In this document: piece by piece, positions 25,581-34,872 of the stretch | Position numbering within the stretch: position 1 is the stretch's first letter | Layout of the letters: each line of letters begins with the position of its first letter | Assembly: GCF_010667655.1 (NCBI RefSeq) | Contig: NZ_WHZU01000006.1 | Coordinates: 99,602-163,601 of the forward strand | Direction of reading: 5' to 3' | Source: Bifidobacterium saimiriisciurei | Lineage (GTDB): Bacteria; Actinomycetota; Actinomycetes; Actinomycetales; Bifidobacteriaceae | Length of the DNA stretch: 64,000 nucleotides | The notes under the pieces: model-generated | What the model was told of the DNA's origin: nothing | The model's input: only the letters and a program-made list of their open reading frames with translations | Databases searched by the model: none | Translations under genes and position numbers: made by a program

Positions 25581-26668
25581 TGACCCGCCACATCGCGTTC
25601 TTCTCAGGTGACATCACCCGCTCCGGCGGCACCGAAAACGTCTCCATCATGATTGCCAATGCGCTGGTTGAAGAAACAACGGATTGTATCTCCTTCATCA
25701 GCCTGTTCGAGGAGAATCCTGAGCCGTTCTTCGCCATCGACGGGCGTATCAAACGCCATACGGTGTATCCGACCGTCACCCACGGCATCCAGCATTACTT
25801 CGACACGGTAAAGCGCCTACGCAAGCTGGTCAAGGAACATGATATCGACGTACTCGTCGACATCGATGGCATCCTCGACATGTACTCCCTGCCGTTGAAG
25901 CGCGGGACCGGAGTGAAGGTGATCTCGTGGGAGCACTTCAACTTCAACCAAAACCCCGGCGTGCCCTACCGCAAGCTCACGCGACGGTGGGCTGCGCGTA
26001 AGGCCGATGCCATCGTCACGCTCACCGAAGCGGACAAAAGGCTGTATGAGACCAACCTCAAACCGCGTTGTCCGGTCGTGGCCATTCCCAACCCGATGCA
26101 GGTCATCACGCCGGAGCCGCAGTATGACGCCGAATCCAAGCTCATCATCAGCTCCGGTCGCCTGACCTATCAGAAGGGCTTCGACATGCTTGTGGACGTG
26201 GCGGCCAAGGTGCTGCCGCAGCATCCCGACTGGCGTTGGCTCGTACTCGGTGAAGGCGAGGACCGCGAGATGCTCGAGCGCAAGGCCGCCGGAACCGACC
26301 ACGCCGGCCAGCTGGTTTTCCACGGCCGTGTGGACAACATGGGGGATTACTACCGCAAGGCCGCCATGTTCGTCATGACCTCCCGATTCGAGGGCCTGCC
26401 CATGGTACTGCTCGAAGCCAAGGCATACAAACTGCCCATCGTAAGCTTCGACTGCGAGACAGGCCCCGCCGAAATCGTCGCCGACAGCGTGAACGGAGAT
26501 TTGACCGCCATCGGCGACATCGACGCGACCGCCGCCGCCATCAACCGGCTGATTGATGATGCCGAACGACGGAAGAACTACTCCGCCCATGCCCTCGACG
26601 GCGCCGAACGCTTCGGCAAGCCGGCGATCATCGAGCAGTGGCGGCGATTGTTCACGGAGGTGATGTGA
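25580..26668 (+). CDS. Family 4 glycosyltransferase (GT-B)
   Basis: 362 residues from ATG 25580, eight bases after AAAGGAGA; an in-frame GTG at 25577 is an alternative. The GT-B features are SGDITRSGGTENVS near the N-terminus, VISWEHFN near residue 115, SSGRLTYQKGFDMLVDV, LGEGEDREMLE and MTSRFEGLPMVLLEAKAYKLPIVSFDC, with the conserved E-x7-E (EGLPMVLLE). The GPAEIV loop after it is typical of enzymes related to galactosyl- and N-acetylgalactosaminyl-transferases such as PglH/RfaG relatives, though I do not claim a donor. It would extend the EPS unit in the cytoplasm. It overlaps neighbours on both sides by one base. Confidence 0.92.
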   Translation: MTRHIAFFSGDITRSGGTENVSIMIANALVEETTDCISFISLFEENPEPFFAIDGRIKRHTVYPTVTHGIQHYFDTVKRLRKLVKEHDIDVLVDIDGILDMYSLPLKRGTGVKVISWEHFNFNQNPGVPYRKLTRRWAARKADAIVTLTEADKRLYETNLKPRCPVVAIPNPMQVITPEPQYDAESKLIISSGRLTYQKGFDMLVDVAAKVLPQHPDWRWLVLGEGEDREMLERKAAGTDHAGQLVFHGRVDNMGDYYRKAAMFVMTSRFEGLPMVLLEAKAYKLPIVSFDCETGPAEIVADSVNGDLTAIGDIDATAAAINRLIDDAERRKNYSAHALDGAERFGKPAIIEQWRRLFTEVM

Positions 26669-27810
26669 TGGCCGCCCATGCCCATTCCGTCATGTCGCCG
26701 CGTGCGAAGCGCAACTCCAGCGTGGAGACGCTGCGCATTCTTGCCATGCTGATGATTGTGACCAGCCACTGCGTGATGTTCACGAACCTCGACGCATTGA
26801 CTCTGCCGTTCGGCGTGAACAAGGTGCTCATCGAAACGTTCCTGTACTCGGGCGGCAAGATCGGCGTCGTCGCGTTCTTCGCCATCTCCGCATGGTACTT
26901 GTCCGAAGCCGGGGGAGTACGGGCCGGACTGCGGCGCGTGTGGATTCTCGAACGGGAGATGCTGTTCTGGAGCATAATTCTGCTCGCCATCACCGTCGTA
27001 GTGGACCGTTCGCAGCTGGGACTGACGCTGGCCGTAGGGTCGTTGTTCCCCACTGTCACCGGACTGTGGTGGTATCCGACCGCATACGCCGTGTTCCTGC
27101 TGTTCTTTCCGTTCCTGGTCAGGGGACTGCGAGCGCTGGACCGTTCCGCCCACGCCGCGTTATGTGTGGTGATGCTGGTGTTGTTCACCGGCCTAGACAT
27201 GGTGATGCCGCTTTCCGCAGTGGGACTGCCGGGCGGCAACTACCTGAGTTTCGTGTACATCTATGTACTCATTACCTACTACCGCTGGCATATGCGTCCC
27301 ATGAAGACCGCAACGGTATGGTGGTCGCTGGGCATCGGATATCTGATGATCGCTGTCGGCGCCGTCGCGGCCGGCGTGCTCTTCGAGAAGACCGGACGAT
27401 TGCAGGTGCTGCAGGTATATCTCGGCAAGGTTGAGTTCCGCCTGCCCGTGCTGATGATCGGGCTGGCACTGTTCGTATTGTTCGAGCGACACGAGTTCCA
27501 TAGTGCGGTGGTTAATACGGTTGCGTCCTCCACGTTCGGTGTGTACCTCATCTCCGAATACCCGACGGTACGTCAATGGTTGTGGCAGAATCCGCTGATT
27601 GACTTCGCCGCGCTCGCAGCACGATATCCGCTTCTGCTGATTCCGTCGCTGATCGGCATTGCGGTTTTGGTGTTCCTCGCCTGTACCGCACTCGACCAGA
27701 TTCGTGAACTGCTCTTCCACATCACCATCGATAGACATCGCGGTCGCTGGTTCGACCGCCTGTCCGCTGCCGTGAACGCGGCGCTCGCCAACCGTAAGGA
27801 GACCGTATGA
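26668..27810 (+). CDS. Acyltransferase 3 family membrane protein (putative EPS O-acetyltransferase)
   Basis: 380 residues from ATG 26668, preceded by ACGGAGGTG and overlapping the preceding stop by one base. The N-terminal motif RNSSVETLRILAMLMIVTSHC carries the R/E...R..A...V...H pattern of acyltransferase family 3 (PF01757), with the catalytic-type His in the first helix. About ten membrane helices follow, and AFFAISAWYLS matches the second conserved helix. Family members transfer acyl groups, usually acetyl, from the cytoplasm to glycans on the outer face. In an EPS operon this is most likely an O-acetyl or succinyl decoration enzyme. A second member is at 33525. Specificity is unknown. 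Confidence 0.9.
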   Translation: MAAHAHSVMSPRAKRNSSVETLRILAMLMIVTSHCVMFTNLDALTLPFGVNKVLIETFLYSGGKIGVVAFFAISAWYLSEAGGVRAGLRRVWILEREMLFWSIILLAITVVVDRSQLGLTLAVGSLFPTVTGLWWYPTAYAVFLLFFPFLVRGLRALDRSAHAALCVVMLVLFTGLDMVMPLSAVGLPGGNYLSFVYIYVLITYYRWHMRPMKTATVWWSLGIGYLMIAVGAVAAGVLFEKTGRLQVLQVYLGKVEFRLPVLMIGLALFVLFERHEFHSAVVNTVASSTFGVYLISEYPTVRQWLWQNPLIDFAALAARYPLLLIPSLIGIAVLVFLACTALDQIRELLFHITIDRHRGRWFDRLSAAVNAALANRKETV

Positions 27811-28790
27811 ACGAACAGCAGCCGCTGGTTTCCATCATCGTGCCGGTGTACGGCGTGGAACGATATCTTGATCGGTGCGTGGAAAGCATCGTGAACCAGA
27901 CGTACCGCAATCTGGAGATCATTCTTGTCGACGACGGGTCGCCTGATGCATGCCCGCGAATGTGCGATGGATGGGCGGCCAGGGATAAGCGTATCGCAGT
28001 AGTGCACAAGCCCAATGGGGGTCTTGCCTCTGCTCGTAATGCCGGATTGGATGTCATGAGTGGCGACTTGGTGACGTTTGTCGACAGTGATGACTGGGTG
28101 GAGCCGGATTATGTGTCAACTCTGCAACAGTGGATGATTGAGCATAAGGTGGAAGTGTCCATGTGCGGGACCTGCATCGAATATGATGATGGCCGTAGCG
28201 TGAATGAGCATCCAGCGACGCCTTCCGGTCGGTGGGGCGCTGATGTGGCGTTACGCCGGTTCCTCTACCATCAAGGATTTACCGGTGCCGTATGGGGCAG
28301 AATGTTTCTTGCCGATCTCTTCAAGGGAAACGAGGGCATTCGATTCTACGAGGGCCTGAACAGTGAGGATTATTACGTTCATGTGCAGGTATTTGCGCAG
28401 ATAGAAGCGATATACGCACATGAACATCACCTGTATCATTACCGCAGGCGCGCCGATTCCATCACCACTGGCAAGGTGGATTCCCATGCCTGTGATGAGA
28501 TTCAAATTGCGGATTTATGCATCAATTACCTGCACAAAGTTCAATATGGCGATGCTCAGGCAATGAATTATTTCCGTGTGCAAAGTCGTGCGGATGTTCT
28601 GTTCTCATTGTTCCTCAAGCGGGCGAATAGGGCATTACTGGTGGATGTCGGACGAGGCATGCGCCCACTGCTTGCTCCGATTATGCGAGACGGCAGTATC
28701 TCTATGGGCCGTAAACTGCGGCTGATGGCTCTGGCATATGCTCCCTATATTTCGTATCGGCTGCAACGACGTATGAAAAGGATTGACTAA
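27807..28790 (+). CDS. Family 2 glycosyltransferase (GT-A)
   Basis: 327 residues; ATGA overlap upstream, and the stop shares a base with the next start. The GT-A core is clear: VSIIVPVYGVERYLDRCVESI, shown by its ends VSIIVPVY and RCVESI; then ILVDDGSPD, HKPNGGLASARNAGLD and the acidic DSDDW motif (near residue 95) at the DXD position. A WGRMFLADLF segment in the second half is common to GT2 enzymes of surface glycans. It should add one sugar to the growing lipid-linked unit. From here to about 34.5 kb the DNA is visibly richer in A/T codons than the flanks, suggesting acquisition of this block by transfer. Confidence 0.92.
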   Translation: MNEQQPLVSIIVPVYGVERYLDRCVESIVNQTYRNLEIILVDDGSPDACPRMCDGWAARDKRIAVVHKPNGGLASARNAGLDVMSGDLVTFVDSDDWVEPDYVSTLQQWMIEHKVEVSMCGTCIEYDDGRSVNEHPATPSGRWGADVALRRFLYHQGFTGAVWGRMFLADLFKGNEGIRFYEGLNSEDYYVHVQVFAQIEAIYAHEHHLYHYRRRADSITTGKVDSHACDEIQIADLCINYLHKVQYGDAQAMNYFRVQSRADVLFSLFLKRANRALLVDVGRGMRPLLAPIMRDGSISMGRKLRLMALAYAPYISYRLQRRMKRID

Positions 28791-29788
28791 TGAACACCGG
28801 CAGCATGACGCCAGGCATCAGGAATGACGATACTCCTGACGTGAGCATCATCATTCCCGCGTATAACGCCGAACATTGTATTGATCGGTGTGTAGACAGC
28901 TTGATTGGTCTTACCGATGCGAGCATTGAGATTCTTCTTGTGGATGATGGTTCGACTGACGGAACCCCAATCCGATGCGATGAACTGGCGAAGCGTGACT
29001 CGAGAATACGTGTGATCCATCAACGTAACCAAGGCGTTTCTGCGGCTCGGAATACTGGATTACAACATGCACGAGGTATTTGGATAGGATTTGTGGATGC
29101 TGATGATCGTGTGGATTCGCAGGCGTATGAACGCGTGATTGATGCTGCGGTGCGATCATCCGACATCGACCTGTTTATGTTCGGCTATCGAAACGAACGG
29201 ATTGGCCAGCTATCACCGACTTGGAATATGCCTGCGGGAGAGCTGACCGTCCAAGCGGCGATTGATATGATGTCCGCCTATAGCGGATCGAAAGGGTACC
29301 TATGGAACAAGCTGTACCGAAGAGCGATCATTGCAAGATACGGTATACGTTGTGATGAGCGGATTCTGATGTGTGAGGATTTATTATTCAATATTGAATA
29401 TGTGGCCCATTGCACTCGGATTATCGGCTTGGACGAGTGCGCTTACGAATACATAGAAAATGCATCATCGGCATTGCATGACGTGAATATGGATAATGCC
29501 TATACCTGCCTTGCCGCGCATGAGAAGATGCTCAAACTGGTTCCGCTGGAAAGTCGCGCAGCCATTGCTGCATCGCTGGCGATTATGGCTGAAGAGTTTC
29601 TTATGAGGACGTATCGGACCGGAACGGCAAGACACCGTGATGCATACCGTCAGGCGTTACGTTCCAATTGGCACGAGGCAATGCAACGTGATATCCCGCT
29701 GACATTACGGATTCGGTTACTGGCTGGATGCTTCATTCCGAAAGCATTCTATCCGATGTGGAATATGGTAAGGAGGACGAGAACATGA
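28790..29788 (+). CDS. Family 2 glycosyltransferase (GT-A)
   Basis: 332 residues; the ATG shares a base with the upstream TAA. The GT-A domain shows VSIIIPAYNAEHCIDRCVDS (ends given), LLVDDGSTDGTP, HQRNQGVSAARNTGL and VDADDRVD, the metal-binding acidic motif. The second half includes the GSKGYLWNKLYRRAI and CEDLLFNIEY segments typical of EPS GT2 enzymes. It is related to the gene just before it (same family, same order of motifs), so the pair may have arisen by duplication or act on neighbouring positions in the repeat unit. The stop overlaps the next start by four bases. Donor sugar is not readable from the sequence. Confidence 0.92.
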   Translation: MNTGSMTPGIRNDDTPDVSIIIPAYNAEHCIDRCVDSLIGLTDASIEILLVDDGSTDGTPIRCDELAKRDSRIRVIHQRNQGVSAARNTGLQHARGIWIGFVDADDRVDSQAYERVIDAAVRSSDIDLFMFGYRNERIGQLSPTWNMPAGELTVQAAIDMMSAYSGSKGYLWNKLYRRAIIARYGIRCDERILMCEDLLFNIEYVAHCTRIIGLDECAYEYIENASSALHDVNMDNAYTCLAAHEKMLKLVPLESRAAIAASLAIMAEEFLMRTYRTGTARHRDAYRQALRSNWHEAMQRDIPLTLRIRLLAGCFIPKAFYPMWNMVRRTRT

Positions 29789-30933
29789 CTAATCGGCCGA
29801 TACGAATCCTTCAGTGGGGTATGGGCGATAATCGCGGTGGCGTTGAAAGCTTCATGTTCCAGCTGTACCGCATGATGGATCGTGAGCAGGTGCAATTCGA
29901 TTTTCTCGCGTCACATGATGCGCCGAAACTGGCGTACGAGGATGAAGTAAAAGCGTTCGGCGCGAACGTGTACAGGGTGATTTATTCGCAGCGTGAATCT
30001 CCTACGAAAGCGAAAACCTGTCTGAGGAAATTCTTCACGGCTCATCCGGAAATTGTCGGCCTGCATATGCATGCGAATTTCCCATATGCGGCGCCGATGA
30101 AATATGCCAAGGAGGCAGGCATCGGCATGCGTATCCTGCACTCGCATAATTCTGCCAAAAGCGGTGAGGAACATGGCATCGTGCAGAAGACGGTTGCCTT
30201 GTTGCGGCAGTTTCCGGTCAGATATGGTATCGATCACTATCCAAGTGCGTATTTCGCATGCTCCGATAAAGCGGCGGAATTCATGTTTCCGGGAAAGCCA
30301 TTCACATGGATTAGGAATGGCATTGATACGAATCGTTTCGCTTTTGATGAGGGAATTCGGAATCGTGTACGTACCGAGTTGCATCTGCACCCCGATCAGC
30401 CGGTCCTTGGATTCTGTGGACGCCTGGATGATCAGAAGAACCCGATGATGCTCATGCGCATTTTCGCGGAATACAAGAAGCGTTATCCACAGGCGCATCT
30501 CCTTGTCGTAGGCCATGGCCAAATGCAGGAGGAGATGGTTTCGTATGCGAAATATCAAGGTCTGACAGACTGCGTTTCGTTTCTCGGCGGCAATCGTGAT
30601 GATGTCAATGAACTGTATCAGGCGATGGATGCCTTCGTGATGCCGTCCCGTTTTGAAGGGCTGCCTATTGTGGGCATCGAGGCGCAATGCGCTGGACTGC
30701 CGTGCGTGGTATCCGCTGAAGCTGTTCCGCGGAGTACTGATGTTTCCGGCTTAATGACATTCGTGTCCATAATGCAATCTCCGGAGACATGGGTGAAAGC
30801 CATCGAATTGTCCATGAACGGTCATTCTCGTTCCATGAATTATGCGATGGCAGTAAGGCAAGCAGGATTCGACATGGCCGATGTTGCTGCGCGCATGCAG
30901 CAATACTATCTGGACAACGCATGCAGATCATGA
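29785..30933 (+). CDS. Family 4 glycosyltransferase (GT-B)
   Basis: 382 residues from ATG 29785, preceded by AAGGAGGA. The N-terminal ILQWGMGDNRGGVESFMFQLYR segment (abbreviated here by GMGDNRGGVE), YEDEVKAFGANVYRV and HMHANFP are shared with the glycosyltransferase half of the fusion protein at 21998, as are CGRLDDQKNPMMLMRIF and MPSRFEGLPIVGIEAQCAGLPCV with the E-x7-E pair. Both belong to the EpsF-like group of GT4 enzymes. It should add a sugar to the EPS unit. It is followed by a 47-base gap, one of the few in this operon, which may reflect an insertion boundary. Confidence 0.92.
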   Translation: MTNRPIRILQWGMGDNRGGVESFMFQLYRMMDREQVQFDFLASHDAPKLAYEDEVKAFGANVYRVIYSQRESPTKAKTCLRKFFTAHPEIVGLHMHANFPYAAPMKYAKEAGIGMRILHSHNSAKSGEEHGIVQKTVALLRQFPVRYGIDHYPSAYFACSDKAAEFMFPGKPFTWIRNGIDTNRFAFDEGIRNRVRTELHLHPDQPVLGFCGRLDDQKNPMMLMRIFAEYKKRYPQAHLLVVGHGQMQEEMVSYAKYQGLTDCVSFLGGNRDDVNELYQAMDAFVMPSRFEGLPIVGIEAQCAGLPCVVSAEAVPRSTDVSGLMTFVSIMQSPETWVKAIELSMNGHSRSMNYAMAVRQAGFDMADVAARMQQYYLDNACRS

Positions 30934-30980
30934 TGGTCGGTATCTGAAAGACAACTATTTACATCAGAAACGGAGTGACA

Positions 30981-32072
30981 ATGAACCCCTCGGATATGAT
31001 TATGAACTTTAAGCGATGGCTCAAGCCGCGTGCTCTCGACATGAGCGCTAATTTTTGGACCGCAATGCCGGGGCATAATTCTGTTCCCACGTACGACTTC
31101 AACACGGTTACGTTGCTGGATACCTCCTTGGCGTCGGAAAACAGCGGCGACCACATCATCATGTCATATGCAGGCAAAGTAGTGGAGGAATTATTCCCGG
31201 AATCGAAGTTTGAACATCTCAAGACCCATGACTGGGACTGGGACATCGAGCGAGCGAAGAAGAATTCATTGAAGATCGTAGGAGGTACCAACCTTATCTC
31301 TCCGGATGTTGAAGGCTTTCACAATCCGTTGGCGCTGCCTATCCTGCGTCTGCCGGCCTATCGTCATTCGGTGGCTTTGCTGGGAGTGGGTATGCGGTTC
31401 GAGCCTGGACGTTCGCAGACTATCACACCGTTCACAAGCAAACTGCTGCATTACGTATTGGACCCGCGGATCCTGCATTCAGTGCGTGATGAGCAGACCA
31501 AGCAGCAGTTGGCGGCGGTCGGCATCCGTAACGTGGCAAATACCGCCTGCGTGACCATGTGGAATCTTACGCCGGAATTCAACAAGACCATTCCTGTGTC
31601 CAAGAGCGAGAATGTGCTCACTACGGTGACGGATTACCGCAAGGATCCCGAAGCCGATCGCTTCATGCTGTCGATGTTGTTGCGTAAGTACAGGCATGTC
31701 CATGCCTGGATTCAGGCCGATGAAGATCGTGAATACATCACTGAGCTTATGGGGGCGGATAGTGGCATTTCGTTTATCGGACACGATCTTCGTGAGCTCA
31801 ACGAGTTCCTTGACGAGCATCCGCATATCGATTACGTCGGCACAAGGCTTCACTGCGGTGTGCATTGCTTGAACCATCGTATTCGTTCGCTCATCATCAT
31901 CGTGGACAATCGTGCCCGCGAAATTCATCGTGACACGGGGCTTCCGGCGATTGAGCGCGACGAGCTGCGTGACCGTCTGGAATCGTTTATTGATGATGAT
32001 CGGGAAACGCGCATCACCATCCCGCTGTCTGAAATCCGTCGCTGGAAACAGCAATTCCTCAAGCTGAAGTAA
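30981..32072 (+). CDS. Polysaccharide pyruvyl transferase family protein (second copy in the window)
   Basis: 363 residues from ATG 30981, five bases after GGAG; a GTG at 30975 is an alternative. The family features are TLLDTSLASENSGDHIIMSYA near residue 50 (the GD-binding loop, here NSGDHI), GGTNLISPD near 95, LGVGMRFE and YVGTRLHCGVHCL near 285, the TRLH motif that ends in a catalytic-type His/Arg pair. It likely adds pyruvate ketals or acts in a related modification of the EPS sugar. It is only distantly similar to the pyruvyl-transferase-like gene at 1220. The next gene begins 25 bases downstream. Confidence 0.82.
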   Translation: MNPSDMIMNFKRWLKPRALDMSANFWTAMPGHNSVPTYDFNTVTLLDTSLASENSGDHIIMSYAGKVVEELFPESKFEHLKTHDWDWDIERAKKNSLKIVGGTNLISPDVEGFHNPLALPILRLPAYRHSVALLGVGMRFEPGRSQTITPFTSKLLHYVLDPRILHSVRDEQTKQQLAAVGIRNVANTACVTMWNLTPEFNKTIPVSKSENVLTTVTDYRKDPEADRFMLSMLLRKYRHVHAWIQADEDREYITELMGADSGISFIGHDLRELNEFLDEHPHIDYVGTRLHCGVHCLNHRIRSLIIIVDNRAREIHRDTGLPAIERDELRDRLESFIDDDRETRITIPLSEIRRWKQQFLKLK

Positions 32073-32097
32073 GCGTCCACGAAGAAACTTTGACGAC

Positions 32098-33528
32098 ATG
32101 AGCAAATACAAGAACCTGATACTTAATACGGGACTGTTCGGCTTGAACATGGTGGCGACCAAGTTGATCGCCTTCCTGCTGGTGCCTGTATATACCTATT
32201 ATCTGTCCACCTCTGAATTCGGTGTCACCGATATGGCGGTGACGGTCGTTGGACTGATCACACCGGTGGTCACTTTATCTATTGCAGATGCCGTGGTCCG
32301 TTTCATAATCGACGACATGGACCGTGCGGATCGGTATATCACAATCGGTTTCTGGATGACGCTGATTGGTTGCTTGGTGATGACCGCGATATTGCCGGTA
32401 TTGGATTTGTCGATTTTTGGTGGGCTGGGACAGTATAAGCCACTGTATGCGATGTATTTCGCATTCAGTTGTTTCTTCGCGTTGTTCAGCAACATTGCCC
32501 GTGGCCTGAATCTGATCATACAGATGACTTGGGCGTCCATTCTGTCATCACTGGTGAGCGCGGCCGCCACTTGGTTGTTCATTGCCCGGTGGTCAATGGG
32601 AGCGACTGGTTTCTTTTATGCCTTGTGCATCGGTAACGGTGTCGGTCTGGTGTTTCTAATAGGCGTTGGACGAATGCATCGAAACATACATCTTCCCAGA
32701 GCTTCGAAGGATATTTCCCTGCTCAGGACGATGCTTGCGTATTCGTTGCCTATGATTCCCAATACGATTTTCTGGTGGATCGGTAACAGCGTCAACCGAT
32801 TTTTCATCACCGGCATGATTGGCATCGGCGCTTCAGGCATGTTTGCAGCCGCGAGCAAGATACCGAACCTGCTGAATATGGTGTCCAGCGTATTCATGCA
32901 GGCCTGGAATCTTTCCGCATTTCAGGAATTTCGTAAAAAAGATGTCAGTGGGTTTTTCTCCAACGTATTCACGTTATTCCGAGCAGGAGGGGCGTTGGTC
33001 GCGTCGCTGATCATGCTGATCGCCTATCCAATCGCGGTGTTGCTGCTGCAAAAAGACTTCTTGGATGCATGGACGTTGATTCCCGTTTTGGTCGTAGCGT
33101 TCTTTTTCAACATTCTTGCAGGATTCTATGGCTCCGTGTTCACTTCCAGCATGAAGACGAAACAATTGCTGGTGACGACTGCGTTGGCCGCTGCCACTAT
33201 CATGATTGCAAGCTGGTTGCTGATTCCATATTTTGGATTGTATGGCGCCGCCATCGCCATGATGCTGAGCAATGCAGTGATGTTTGTGTCTCGTGCGGTC
33301 AGCTCGCGTACAATCATTCCGATTCAGGTGAACTGGCCGGTATTCATAATCGAGATAATCGTACTAATGGTTCAGATGCTGGTGGTGATGGGCGAGGTGC
33401 CGCTGTATATGGTCTGGTCCGGAGTCTGCTTTGCACTCATGGTGATGATGGTCGCGGTCGATATGAGACATGTGGCACGGCGTATGCTATCGATGCTGCG
33501 TGGCAGGGCATTAAGGAACATGCAATGA
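32098..33528 (+). CDS. Wzx-type oligosaccharide flippase
   Basis: 476 residues with about 12 to 14 hydrophobic helices and few charged loops, the profile of polysaccharide biosynthesis (Wzx, MATE/MOP superfamily) proteins. The start KYKNLILNTGLFGLNMVATK and the loop STSEFGVTDMAVTV (both abbreviated) are typical of the first helix and cytoplasmic loop of Wzx; the NSVNRFFITGMIG segment fits the mid-protein helix that lines the cavity. It should flip undecaprenyl-linked repeat units to the outer face for polymerisation. It overlaps the acyltransferase gene by four bases. AT-rich codon use matches its neighbours, not the flanks. Confidence 0.92.
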   Translation: MSKYKNLILNTGLFGLNMVATKLIAFLLVPVYTYYLSTSEFGVTDMAVTVVGLITPVVTLSIADAVVRFIIDDMDRADRYITIGFWMTLIGCLVMTAILPVLDLSIFGGLGQYKPLYAMYFAFSCFFALFSNIARGLNLIIQMTWASILSSLVSAAATWLFIARWSMGATGFFYALCIGNGVGLVFLIGVGRMHRNIHLPRASKDISLLRTMLAYSLPMIPNTIFWWIGNSVNRFFITGMIGIGASGMFAAASKIPNLLNMVSSVFMQAWNLSAFQEFRKKDVSGFFSNVFTLFRAGGALVASLIMLIAYPIAVLLLQKDFLDAWTLIPVLVVAFFFNILAGFYGSVFTSSMKTKQLLVTTALAAATIMIASWLLIPYFGLYGAAIAMMLSNAVMFVSRAVSSRTIIPIQVNWPVFIIEIIVLMVQMLVVMGEVPLYMVWSGVCFALMVMMVAVDMRHVARRMLSMLRGRALRNMQ

Positions 33529-34535
33529 AGCGACAGCGTCAGGATATCGTTGCTATTCGTGCTTTGGCCATATTGCTGGTCATGTTTGGGCACAGTATCA
33601 TTTTGTACTCCTCGTCATGGAATGTGTATGGGACCACACAGTCGGCTCCGGTGCTCGACGCTGTGAAAAGCGTGATCGACGTGCTGCAGATGCCGTTGTT
33701 CTTTTCGATATCGGGTTTTTGCCTGATGTTCACGATGCAGTCTGGACATCGCATTGTATTTATACGGTTTGTGCTCGATAAGGTCAAACGACTGCTGGTG
33801 CCATTCCTTATTGTCGGTATAGGCTGGCTGGTGCCGATTCGACTTTTGCTTGGATACCTCGGATACGAGAATAAGCCCCTGCCATATGTGCTGATTTATG
33901 ATTTTCTGATTGGTTTCGACAACGGACACTTGTGGTTTCTGCCCTCGTTGTTTCTCATGTTCATTGTTGTCGGGGGACTGATAGAGATAAGTGCGCTATG
34001 GAATAAATATGAAAGACTGTTCGAGGGAATGTTGATTGCCGTTGCATTTGGGTTGTATATGACGGCATTATGTGTTCCTGCCATCACATTCATACCTTAC
34101 ATGGGTAATGTATGCAGATATTTCATATTCTTCGCGTTAGGGTTTGTGATTCATCGTTATGAGGATGCCTTGCATATGCATTCCCGTGGTTCTGTTTTGG
34201 CTGGGGTGCTCACCCTTCTTTGCTCCTGTTTGATTATCCAATTGACAGGCATAACCAAGAACGGAATTGGTGCTCTTGTCGTGGGTGCTGCGATGGTGCT
34301 GGCGATGTATATGGTGGTACCGGATCGTTATATCCAAATATCGCAGCCAATCAGTAAAGACAGCTTGGGACTGTACCTGTTTCATTCCCCGTTACTGTAC
34401 ATCTCATTCACATTCTGGCCGAACATATCACCGTGGCTGATGGTAACGATTAATTTTGTCGGATTTGGATTATGCGCTCTGCTGCTAACAGAATTGATTC
34501 GTTTCCTACGGCTTGGTTTTGTAATAGGCGAATAA
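33525..34535 (+). CDS. Acyltransferase 3 family membrane protein
   Basis: 336 residues from ATG 33525 (ATGA overlap). The N-terminal RQDIVAIRALAILLVMFGHS carries the family-3 pattern with the conserved R-A-x6-H helix, and FFSISGFCLMF matches the second conserved helix. About ten membrane helices follow, with the NGHLWFLPSLFLMF helix near residue 130 that is strongly conserved in this family. It probably O-acetylates an EPS sugar at the membrane. It is the last plus-strand gene of the EPS operon; no classical terminator with a U-tract follows, only a short GGCCCGAA/TTCGGGCC hairpin 68 bases on. Confidence 0.9.
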   Translation: MKRQRQDIVAIRALAILLVMFGHSIILYSSSWNVYGTTQSAPVLDAVKSVIDVLQMPLFFSISGFCLMFTMQSGHRIVFIRFVLDKVKRLLVPFLIVGIGWLVPIRLLLGYLGYENKPLPYVLIYDFLIGFDNGHLWFLPSLFLMFIVVGGLIEISALWNKYERLFEGMLIAVAFGLYMTALCVPAITFIPYMGNVCRYFIFFALGFVIHRYEDALHMHSRGSVLAGVLTLLCSCLIIQLTGITKNGIGALVVGAAMVLAMYMVVPDRYIQISQPISKDSLGLYLFHSPLLYISFTFWPNISPWLMVTINFVGFGLCALLLTELIRFLRLGFVIGE

Positions 34536-34872
34536 AACTATTCAGGGCATAGGTCTCTCTTTTGCTGAAAGTCATGAATAAGGGGGTGAGCTAAATGCTT
34601 AAGGCCCGAATTGTTTCGGGCCATGCTTGAGAATGTCTCGGGGCGAGAACGCCAGTTAGGATTGTTGAATCGCATATGGCGGCGTGGTGCGGAATCACGA
34701 ATCTCGTGTATTCCGTCTTTCGCGGCGCGATTCTTTGGCACGGAGTCGCAGTTCTTGATGCTTTTGCGTTCCGTGCCGCGTCGCTTCGTCGAGTCAGTAC
34801 GGAGCGTATTGCAATTTCAACGATTTTCGACTCGCATCGACCTATATCGGTGGGCGGTCGTGGCACGAAATT
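34536..34872. other. Convergent gap at the end of the EPS operon with repeated GGCACGGA inverted repeats
   Basis: No gene is seen. A perfect hairpin GGCCCGAA-TTGT-TTCGGGCC lies at 34603-34622 and could end the EPS operon. From 34735 the octamer GGCACGGA or its complement occurs at 34737, 34770, 34895 and 34946, with a near copy at 34862. The outer TTGGCACGGAGTCGCA (34735-34750) pairs perfectly with 34940-34955, which lies inside the next gene. Confidence 0.65.
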
